From NCBI GenBank assembly GCA_964594985.1, contig CAZQNQ010000022.1, positions 34,270 to 98,269 on the forward strand: 64,000 nucleotides of DNA. Direction: 5' to 3'. The notes under the pieces are model-generated. The model was not told where the DNA came from and made no database searches. It was given only the letters and a program-made list of their open reading frames with translations. This document shows positions 27,717 through 34,892 of this stretch, one piece after another (within the stretch, counting starts at the first letter, position 1; each line of letters opens with the position of its first letter). A program made the position numbers and the translations under genes. Source of the DNA: JADLHS01 sp964594985 (GTDB lineage: Bacteria > Verrucomicrobiota > Verrucomicrobiia > Limisphaerales > JADLHS01).

Positions 27717-29492
27717 ATGCCGCTGTCGAAATTTAATCGAATCAAGTGGCGGTTAAGCCTGGTCATTTTGGGCACCAGCTTTGTCGTGTTGTCGCTGGGC
27801 GCGGTGGCCGTCTGGGTTTACGACACGATCAATGCGAAGCAGAATCTCGTCGCCCAGATTGCTTCCATTGCCGAGGTCACCGCCGCCAACAGTTCCGTGG
27901 CGGTCGCCTTCCAGGATCTGCGCGACATTCAAGACCCGCTCAACGCGCTCAAAGCCCGCAGTGAGATTGATGGCGCGTACATCTTTTTTCACGATGGCAA
28001 GTTGCTGGGTTCGTTCAGTCGCGCGGGAGTGGCGAATAATTTCCCGCCGCAGTTCTCACGGAGCGAAGGTCATTCATTTGAGGCCAAGCGCCTGGCGCTG
28101 ACCCGCAGAATCGAGCTGGACGGGGAAACTGTAGGCATCATTGTCTTGTATTCCAATCTGGAGCAGCAGGTCGCCCGGGCCAGAACCTTTCTGTTGATCG
28201 TGGTGTTGTTCCTGGTCGGTCTGGTTGGGGTTGCGGTGCTGCTGGCCGCCCGCCTGCAAGGCATGGTGTCCGACCCGATTGCCAAACTGGCCGCCGTTGC
28301 CCGGCAGATCACCCGGAACAAGGATTACAGCGTCCGGGTGCTCAATAAATCTTCCGACGAGATCGGCGACCTGGTGACGGCGTTCAATCAGATGTTGACT
28401 GAGATCGAAAGTCAGAACCGCAGTCTGAGTGAAGGCGAAAGCCGCCTGAAACTCGCGTTGAGCGCGGCCAGCATGTGCGTGTGGGAATGGCACATTGAAA
28501 CCGACCGGGTGATCTGTTCCAGCGAGACCCGGCGGATTTTCGGGGATACGCCGCTGCCGCTGTCTTTGACGGTGTTCGCCAGATTCATCCATCCGGAGGA
28601 TGCGGATTCCGTCTTGAGCACCATCCAACTGGCGCTGGAGCGGCGCAGTTCTCTGGCGATGGAATATCGGATGTGCGCGGCGGAAGGCCGGATCTTCTGG
28701 GTGGCGCATCACGGGCAGATCCGGTGCAATGCGAGTGACCAGCCAGTCGTCCTGGCCGGCATCATGCAGGACATCTCCGCCCGCAAACAGGCTGAAGCGG
28801 AGCGGCACAAGTTGACGGCCAAATTGCTCTATGCCGAAGAGGAGGAGCGCCGCCGCATCGCCCGGGAGTTGCACGACACCACGGCGCAACACCTCGCCGC
28901 CTTGAAAATGGGTTTCACCCGGATTCTCAACGATCGCGGGCACGATTCCCAATCCCTGCAACCGGAGACGCTGCTTCTGCTCGATCAAGCCATCCAGGAG
29001 ATCCGCACCCTCACGTATGTCTTGCACCCGCCGCTGCTCGAGGAATTCGGATTGGTGGGCGCCTTGAAGGATTTCGCCGCCGGAGTCACCCGCCGGAGCG
29101 GCATCCAGGTCACCGCCGGCTTTGATGGGTATGAAGGCCGGTTGTCCCGTGAAATTGAACTGACCCTGTTCCGGGTGGTGCAGGAAAGCATCGCCAACGC
29201 CGTCCGCCATTCCGGCACCAAAGAGATTTCCGTCCGCCTCGCCCGGGACGAACATGAAGTGCGCGTGGAGATCCAGGATTTCGGCCGGGGCATGCCGACT
29301 CCTGGCAATGGGAACAACGCCCAACGCCCGCGAAATGCCGGGGTCGGTCTGGCTGCCATGCAGGAACGGCTCACCATGGTCGGGGGTCATCTCACCGTCG
29401 AGTCCGACCCGGAAGGCGTCACTGTACTCGCTTCCGTTCCTTTGTCAGCCACCACTCTGATTTCATCTCCAACCCAGCCCGACAACTCATGA
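27717..29492 (+). CDS. Sensor histidine kinase (CHASE8-HAMP-PAS-HisKA_3)
   Basis: 591 residues. TM helix 1 (about 11-34), a periplasmic CHASE8-like domain (about 40-150; AEVTAANSSVAVAFQDLRDI is typical), TM 2 (about 159-182), HAMP (about 183-235, DPIAKLAAVARQITRNKDYS), a PAS domain (about 245-365, WEWHIETDRVICSS), the HisKA_3 dimerisation helix with His 386 in IARELHDTTAQHL, and a HATPase_c domain (about 470-570, VVQESIANAVRHSGT, GVGLAAMQERL). It overlaps the regulator gene by four bases (ATGA), so they form a two-component pair. Confidence 0.93.
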   Translation: MPLSKFNRIKWRLSLVILGTSFVVLSLGAVAVWVYDTINAKQNLVAQIASIAEVTAANSSVAVAFQDLRDIQDPLNALKARSEIDGAYIFFHDGKLLGSFSRAGVANNFPPQFSRSEGHSFEAKRLALTRRIELDGETVGIIVLYSNLEQQVARARTFLLIVVLFLVGLVGVAVLLAARLQGMVSDPIAKLAAVARQITRNKDYSVRVLNKSSDEIGDLVTAFNQMLTEIESQNRSLSEGESRLKLALSAASMCVWEWHIETDRVICSSETRRIFGDTPLPLSLTVFARFIHPEDADSVLSTIQLALERRSSLAMEYRMCAAEGRIFWVAHHGQIRCNASDQPVVLAGIMQDISARKQAEAERHKLTAKLLYAEEEERRRIARELHDTTAQHLAALKMGFTRILNDRGHDSQSLQPETLLLLDQAIQEIRTLTYVLHPPLLEEFGLVGALKDFAAGVTRRSGIQVTAGFDGYEGRLSREIELTLFRVVQESIANAVRHSGTKEISVRLARDEHEVRVEIQDFGRGMPTPGNGNNAQRPRNAGVGLAAMQERLTMVGGHLTVESDPEGVTVLASVPLSATTLISSPTQPDNS

Positions 29493-30139
29493 AACCGCTT
29501 CGCATCATCATTGCTGACGACCATGGCCTTGTTCGCCAGGGCGTCAAGGCCGTCATCGAAAGCCAACGCTCGTGGGAACTATGCGGCGAAGCCGACAACG
29601 GTCGTACCGCGGTCGAACTCGCCCGCAAACACAAACCCGAGATCGCCGTGCTGGACATCACCATGCCGGAGTTGAACGGTCTGGACGTCACGCGCCAGAT
29701 CAAGATCGCCTCGCCCAAAACCAAGGTGCTGATCCTGACCATGCACGACTCGGAAGCGTTGGCGGATGAAGTCCTGCTGGCGGGCGCCCGGGGTTATCTG
29801 CTCAAGAGTGATGCGGCTGAATTGCTGCCCAAGGCGATTGAAACCCTGGTGGCGGGAAAAAACTTTCTGACTCCCAAGATGACCGGCAATGACGTTCACA
29901 AACCGGTGACCACCGATTCGTCCGACGAGATCGTCCCCCGCTTTCGCCTGACGCCCCGGGAACGGCAGATCGTTCAGTTGCTGGCCGAAGGCAAGGCAAA
30001 CAAGGAAGTCGCGCACGCCTTGGAGATCAGCCTCGACACCGTGGAAACCCACCGCAAAAACATCCTGAACAAACTCCACCTCCGCAGCACCGCCGATCTG
30101 GTCCGGTACGCCATCCGTAACAACCTGATCCAGCCCTGA
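29489..30139 (+). CDS. LuxR/NarL-type response regulator
   Basis: 216 residues. The receiver domain has IIIADDHGLVRQGV with paired acidic residues, the phospho-acceptor Asp 56 in IAVLDITMP, and Lys near residue 109 in YLLKSDA. A C-terminal LuxR helix-turn-helix follows (LTPRERQIVQLLAEGKANKE, LDTVETHRKNILNKLHLRST). Starts inside the sensor kinase stop. Output genes are not deducible; autoregulation of the upstream operon is plausible but not shown. Confidence 0.95.
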   Translation: MKPLRIIIADDHGLVRQGVKAVIESQRSWELCGEADNGRTAVELARKHKPEIAVLDITMPELNGLDVTRQIKIASPKTKVLILTMHDSEALADEVLLAGARGYLLKSDAAELLPKAIETLVAGKNFLTPKMTGNDVHKPVTTDSSDEIVPRFRLTPRERQIVQLLAEGKANKEVAHALEISLDTVETHRKNILNKLHLRSTADLVRYAIRNNLIQP

Positions 30140-30154
30140 GTTCCTGACGGACGA

Positions 30155-30379
30155 TCAGGATTCAATCGTGAGGGTGCAGGAACTGCCGTTTGGGTTCGGT
30201 GCCACGGAGACCTTTTTCATCCCGGCGCGCAAACAGTCCTGCACCAGTGCGCCAACGCCATCCAGCGGCACAAACCGGAATACCTGCCGGATTGGCATCT
30301 GACTTTGGGTGACCGCCGCCATACAGGGCGGGGCCCGGCGCGTGGGAGATTCTGCTGGAGCATAAGAGTTCAGATGCAT
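30155..30379 (-). CDS. Small protein of unknown function
   Basis: 74 residues on the reverse strand, converging with the response regulator gene. The C-terminal half, FRFVPLDGVGALVQDC and MKKVSVAPNPNGSSC, has ordinary codon use and looks protein-like. The start is ATG 30379 with only a weak AAGA ribosome-binding site. No family is recognised. It could be a small regulator or a spurious frame in a 600-base gap. Confidence 0.45.
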   Translation of the reverse strand: MHLNSYAPAESPTRRAPPCMAAVTQSQMPIRQVFRFVPLDGVGALVQDCLRAGMKKVSVAPNPNGSSCTLTIES

Positions 30380-30429
30380 GATTTGATCTTTTGTGCGATT
30401 CCATTTGGTGTGGATTCGATCGCAATCCG

Positions 30430-30751
30430 GGTTTCCCGCGGTGTGATTTGGTTTGGCGTGGAATAAAAAAACTATCCCTGCAGACCCCTCAGCCAGCCCC
30501 TCTACAGAGATAGTGCGGTTAGACTAACAAAATTCATCGCGCTGCATATACCCACTAGTTGGTATGCCGGAGTACCGAGGCTGAAGCCGGATGAACGGAC
30601 TGGTTGGTGCAAATTATGGCCGGAAAACCGCGCCCAAACGAGTTTTTAGGTGAAGTGGCCACCCCAACCGGTCATTCCAGTGGGGCAGCTTGGGCGACAA
30701 TCATCTTGCCGCAGATTTTGATTCTGCCATAGTTATCGGCAAGTTGGCTTT
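30430..30751. other. Non-coding spacer before tRNA-Leu
   Basis: No convincing reading frame or RNA gene is seen. It has an AAAAAA-containing start and mixed composition and probably holds the promoter of the tRNA gene, but no clear -35/-10 pair could be assigned. Confidence 0.5.
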
Positions 30752-30836
30752 GCCCGCGTGGCGGAATTGGCAGACGCGCTAGATTCAGGTTCTAGTGAGT
30801 AACATCGTACAGGTTCAAGTCCTGTCGCGGGCACCA
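30752..30836 (+). tRNA. tRNA-Leu (CAG)
   Basis: 85 bases folding as a class II tRNA. The acceptor stem GCCCGCG pairs with CGCGGGC, and the 3' CCA is encoded (30834-30836). The anticodon stem CTAGA/TCTAG encloses the loop TTCAGGT with anticodon CAG, which reads leucine CUG codons. A long variable arm and the T arm ACAGG-TTCAAGT-CCTGT complete the structure. Confidence 0.95.
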
Positions 30837-31252
30837 TTTAGTACTCCACCACTCGGAGTTATCTTGGAGGGACGGGTTGGCCAAAAGCGACTCGTTCAAA
30901 TTCCCCAAGAAAGACGGGATAAAATCGTAAGGTTCGGAAAAAGAAAGCGAAACCGTTTTGCGCGAAATCAGGCGGTTCGTTCCAACTTTGTGAACAATTT
31001 CGGAGATTCCCTTCGCAGTCCTGTCGGACTGGGCTTTCGTGGCTAGAAAGCGATGTTTGCCAACGCGACATCGTTCTTTGGAGCGTTTAAGACTTTTGAG
31101 CTTATTCAAGGAGTCGTGTTTCACACTCGGCTCCGGTTCTGTCAGTCTGCTCCGATTTCGGCTGTCGTGGGAAGGGGTCCGCCAGAGGACAGACACTGCC
31201 AAGTTTTTGGCCGGCTAAACCCGTCACAACTCTTAATCTAGATCAGTTCCAG
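30837..31252. other. Gene-poor, AT-richer stretch downstream of tRNA-Leu
   Basis: No recognisable gene. A reverse-strand frame (30792-31202) overlaps the tRNA and ends in the CPRQDLNLY-type artefact known from tRNA read-through calls. A plus-strand frame is broken by stops near 30928 and 30991. Composition is less GC-rich than the flanking genes, consistent with acquired or decayed DNA. Confidence 0.55.
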
Positions 31253-31948
31253 CTATCGGGGCGGGAGTTGATTTGCTTTTTGCCTGGCGACAATCGAAAA
31301 CAAAAACATTCCCACTCCAAGTATCACTCCTGAAGTGGGTTCTGGTACGGTGTGGATTGTAAGATTATCTATCGCCATCCCCACTGCATCAGCCTGCAAG
31401 TAAATCAAATCGGTAAATGTTTCCGGGAAATAGAATGTTTGGAAGTCAACGATCGGACCAATCCCATCAAGAATGCCATCAAGCATAAATTCAACGGAGA
31501 CAATTGATGAATCAGATCGAGTTCCAAAAAAAGTTACATTCCTAGGAAAGCCTGGAACCGTGGAGTATTCCGCTATATCAATCGAAGAAATCGAAAAAGT
31601 ATAGTTGTTCGTATTTTGGATTGTCACAGGGCCTTGTCGAGGTCCGCCTGTGAACGTCATGAAGGTCGTTCCGTTATACGGTCTCTGAAAGCTCGTGTCG
31701 GAAAAGTAAAGCGTTACACCTGCTGGTGTCGTAAACAAATAATCAGATTCCAGCCAAGCCGAAGCACTGAAAACAGGAGGAACACCCGGAACACTCACAT
31801 AAGAACCGGAGTCAAATGTAATGGTCGGCTGAGATTTTCCTACGTTGGTTACACAAAGAATTGCGAGCAATGCGCAAAGTTTAACTATTGAGAGCAATAA
31901 GCGACGCTGCGTCCCCTTTAAGGAAGCATTTGAGTTTTTGAACGACAC
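31253..31948 (-). CDS. PEP-CTERM domain protein
   Basis: 231 residues, start GTG 31948. A signal peptide (LLLSIVKLCALLAILCVTN) leads a beta-rich secreted domain (FDSGSYVSVPGVPP, SDTSFQRPYNG, DNLTIHTVP). The C-terminal sorting signal is intact: VPEPTSGVILGVGMFLF plus basic tail (ARQKANQ). Such proteins are processed by an exosortase and usually exported with exopolysaccharide. Its base composition is lower in GC than neighbouring housekeeping genes. No exosortase is in the window. Confidence 0.85.
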   Translation of the reverse strand: MSFKNSNASLKGTQRRLLLSIVKLCALLAILCVTNVGKSQPTITFDSGSYVSVPGVPPVFSASAWLESDYLFTTPAGVTLYFSDTSFQRPYNGTTFMTFTGGPRQGPVTIQNTNNYTFSISSIDIAEYSTVPGFPRNVTFFGTRSDSSIVSVEFMLDGILDGIGPIVDFQTFYFPETFTDLIYLQADAVGMAIDNLTIHTVPEPTSGVILGVGMFLFSIVARQKANQLPPR

Positions 31949-32672
31949 AGGTCAATTAAAGCCCAGACTTCCGCATCATTCAAACAGAATTGGTTCGGGT
32001 CTTAACCTGACTGGCTTTTGTAAATCAACTAGCGTTCCCATGGCTTGAGCATCAATTTCTCTCTTTTTAACTCGTTCACAGTCGTATGAGCGATCACTGC
32101 AAGCAGGCACGGTGTTGTCTTTTTCGGAATACCGTGTCGGCTTGCTCGCTCAACCTGGTAGTTGAAGTCTTGGGATGTTTTGAGCCTGATCGGTGTCACA
32201 ACGAGGGGGTAAGGGGGCGAGTGGATGACCCCGTCATGGCGAGAAAGCTCCTAAGTCTTCAATCGGCTACCCGTTGAACCCGTTCAACTCGTTAAAGGAC
32301 ATGTGTCCTTTAGTCGTCGTAAACCCGTGCGTGGGTGAACCCGTCGTGTCGCGTGAGCGACGAGGGAGGTTTTTGGCGAGCGCGGCCTCCACTGGCGTGA
32401 GCCACCTGCCGCGCGAGCCAATAAACCGACCGAAGTCAGGGGTGGAACAAAACTCTAAAAAAGGGATAAAACCCTTACGGGGATTGCGTAATTTAGATCA
32501 AGCACCCCTCCCCACTGCGGGGAAGGGTGTGGGGAAGGCCTCACGGGCCTTTGCCAAGGACGGATTTCTTGCTAAAATGGGTTCGTATATGGTCAATTAG
32601 AAAGCACCATCTCAGACCTTCTCCTGTTCCCAAGATTTTCCCCATAAATAAGAACGCCGCGACCGCGGTCGC
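31949..32672. other. Non-coding stretch with several hairpins
   Basis: No plausible gene was found. Three hairpin-forming sequences are visible near 32296-32312 (AAGGACATGTGTCCTTT), 32345-32366 (CGTGTCGCGTGAGCGACGA), and 32502-32538 (CACCCCTCCCC against GGGGAAGGGTG). The stretch is bordered by the PEP-CTERM gene and fabI. It might contain a decayed element or structured RNA, but nothing is identified. Confidence 0.5.
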
Positions 32673-33443
32673 TTACATCCCCATGATCTGATAACCGCCG
32701 TCCACGTAGATCACCTGACCCGTGATGGCCGCCGCACCGTCGCTGGCGAGGAAGACACCGGTGGCCCCGAGTTCTTCCGGCACGACGTTGCGCTTGAGCG
32801 GAGCGTGGGCTTCGTAGTGTTTGAGCATTTCACTGAAACCCGCGATGCCGCGCGCGGCGAGGGTATTCACCGGACCGGCGCTGATGCAGTTGACGCGAAT
32901 TTTCTTCGGGCCAAGATCGTAGGCTAGATAACGGGTGCTGGCTTCGAGCGACGCCTTGGCCACGCCCATGACGTTGTAGTGCGGCACGACCTTCTCCGCA
33001 CCATAATAACTCATAGCCATGATGCTGCCGCCATCGGTCATCAACGGCGCGGCCCCGCGCGCGAGCGCGACCAATGAATAAGCACTGATGTCGTGCGCCA
33101 CCCGATAGGCTTCGCGGCTCGTGTTGATGAACAAGCCTTCGAGCGCTTCCTTGGGCGCATAGGCGACCGAGTGTAGGAGGAGATTAAGTTTGCCGAACTT
33201 CGCCCCGACCTCGCTGAACACGCGCGCGATGTCTTCGTCCTTGGTCACGTCGCAGGGCATCAACAAAGTGTCGCGGCCGAACGTGCCAGCCAGCTCCTCA
33301 ACATTTTCTTTGAGGCGTTCGCCCTGGTAGGTGAAGGCGAGCTTCGCGCCCGCTTTGGCCCAAGCTTGGGCGATGGCCCAGGCGATGGAGCGTTTGTTGG
33401 CGACGCCGAAGACGATTCCGGTTTTTCCTGCGAGTAGTGACAT
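32673..33443 (-). CDS. fabI: Enoyl-[acyl-carrier-protein] reductase (NADH)
   Basis: Final step of the fatty-acid elongation cycle. 256 residues, standard. The modified dinucleotide motif GVANKRSIAWAIAQ marks FabI (not FabK/L/V). LLLHSVAYAPKEALEGLF, MSYYGAEKVVPHYNVMGVAK (catalytic Tyr and Lys at YNVMGVAK), and VNCISAGPVNTLAARGI are typical. It is transcribed leftwards, with a short spacer to the MFS gene upstream. No other fab gene is near. Confidence 0.95.
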   Translation of the reverse strand: MSLLAGKTGIVFGVANKRSIAWAIAQAWAKAGAKLAFTYQGERLKENVEELAGTFGRDTLLMPCDVTKDEDIARVFSEVGAKFGKLNLLLHSVAYAPKEALEGLFINTSREAYRVAHDISAYSLVALARGAAPLMTDGGSIMAMSYYGAEKVVPHYNVMGVAKASLEASTRYLAYDLGPKKIRVNCISAGPVNTLAARGIAGFSEMLKHYEAHAPLKRNVVPEELGATGVFLASDGAAAITGQVIYVDGGYQIMGM

Positions 33444-33521
33444 GGTTTTAATGGGTTGGTTGGCAGCTTTTGAGCTTCAACGCCTGCTTAGAATGAACAC
33501 GGGCCGGGCGGGAATCAAGTT

Positions 33522-34700
33522 TCACTTCCGGCTGCGCAACCACAGCAAGCCCCCTAATCCGACGGACAACAACCCGCTCACGGCCCACGTGCCGGCATTC
33601 GCGGCCTGCGAAGAAAAGGTCAGCGCCGCCGCGCCGACCGCCGGGCCGGCACAGATGCCGATGCCGATCGCCGCTTCATGCAAGCCGCCGTGTTCGCCTT
33701 TCGTCTCGCCGACATCCATCGAGTAGAAGAGCGACGAGTAATAGAGCAGCCCGATGGCGGCGCCGAAGATGATTTGGGCGAGCAGCACGAGCCAGAGTTG
33801 CGCGGCCAGCATCATCAGGGCGAACCCGGCGATCAGTCCGAGGAACGCCGCCAACAACCAGCGGAAGCGATAATGCCAGCCAGTCCATTGCCACAAACCC
33901 ACAAAGGCCAGGGCCCGCACGAAGAACCACAAAGAGCAGAACACGCCGGATTGCGTCGGTGAGAGCTGGAACTTTTGCGCGAGCTGTGGGATGACCGCGC
34001 CGACGGTGTTGACGGCGACGTAAGCGAACGGATTCGCCAGCCACGCCATCTGGAGGAAACGTTGCGGTGGTAACGACTGGCGAAGCGCGGCGGCTTCGGG
34101 TTGATGCGCGGGTTCAACGTCCGGCTTCGCCGTGTGCGGCACTTGCTTCGCATATCGTTCGAGCCAGAGCGTGAAGAAGAATTGCCCGATCATCAGCGCG
34201 ATGCAGATACCGTAGAGTCCGTGGCGGCCGAACTTGTCCCAGAGCCAGCCGCCGCTGAAAAACGCCACCGCGCTTGCCGCCGACCAGACGACGTTGTAGC
34301 AGCCGACCATTCGCGCTGTGCCGCGATAATCTTCGCCTTCGGTCACGAGCGCTTCGAGCGACGGCCAGATCAGACAGCACGGCAACGTCCAGCCGATCAG
34401 CGCGAGCACCTGTCCCAGCACGCCCGGCACCAGCAGGCCGAGCGACAATCCCACCGCCATGCCCGCGAAGCCAATTTTCAACGCCGTGAGATAGCCGACG
34501 CGTTGCGTGAAACGCCCGCCCTGCCATGACGCGAAGATGTAAAAGAAACCGTGCGTCGCCGTGAGCAGCAGATTGTCGCGCGTGCTGAAGCCGAACTCGG
34601 CGCTGGTCAGAAAGAAGAGATAGAACAAAAAGAAAGTGCCCGCGAAGCTATTGACGGCTTCGAGGGTGAAATAGCCCAGCTTGAGATGCTGCGAACGCAC
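33522..34700 (-). CDS. Major facilitator superfamily transporter
   Basis: 392 residues with 12 hydrophobic helices and a hydrophilic loop around residues 185-210. The opening LGYFTLEAVNSFAGTFFLFY and the second half VFCSLWFFVRALAFVGLW, GLLYYSSLFYSMDVGETKGE are MFS-like, without the strict sugar or drug signatures. Substrate cannot be read. It diverges from glnD; a heptamer repeat lies between them. Confidence 0.85.
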   Translation of the reverse strand: MRSQHLKLGYFTLEAVNSFAGTFFLFYLFFLTSAEFGFSTRDNLLLTATHGFFYIFASWQGGRFTQRVGYLTALKIGFAGMAVGLSLGLLVPGVLGQVLALIGWTLPCCLIWPSLEALVTEGEDYRGTARMVGCYNVVWSAASAVAFFSGGWLWDKFGRHGLYGICIALMIGQFFFTLWLERYAKQVPHTAKPDVEPAHQPEAAALRQSLPPQRFLQMAWLANPFAYVAVNTVGAVIPQLAQKFQLSPTQSGVFCSLWFFVRALAFVGLWQWTGWHYRFRWLLAAFLGLIAGFALMMLAAQLWLVLLAQIIFGAAIGLLYYSSLFYSMDVGETKGEHGGLHEAAIGIGICAGPAVGAAALTFSSQAANAGTWAVSGLLSVGLGGLLWLRSRK

Positions 34701-34809
34701 TGCGACAGAGTAGGGGAAGCGAAAACATTTGTCAGGTGCCGGGAGTTGTTTCTGTGACGAGTGCCGGGTGGCGCGTGACGAGATTTATCGCAGTGCTGGA
34801 TCTTCACGT

Positions 34810-34851
34810 CACCCGTCACCCGTCACCCGTCACCCGTCACGCGTCACCCGG
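34810..34851. repeat. Tandem CACCCGT heptamer repeat
   Basis: Six contiguous 7-base units: CACCCGT at 34810, 34817, 34824 and 34831, then CACGCGT at 34838 and CACCCGG at 34845. They lie in the divergent spacer between the MFS gene and glnD. The array could vary in copy number by slippage and so alter the promoters, which is not tested. Confidence 0.85.
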
Positions 34852-34892
34852 TTCACCGTCCGCTTGCTTCCAGTGCGCTTTGTCAGCAACCT

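Noticed and set aside
30792..31202. Reverse-strand open frame overlapping the tRNA-Leu
   Set aside because: Its end (CPRQDLNLYDVTH) is translated tRNA sequence, a familiar annotation artefact.
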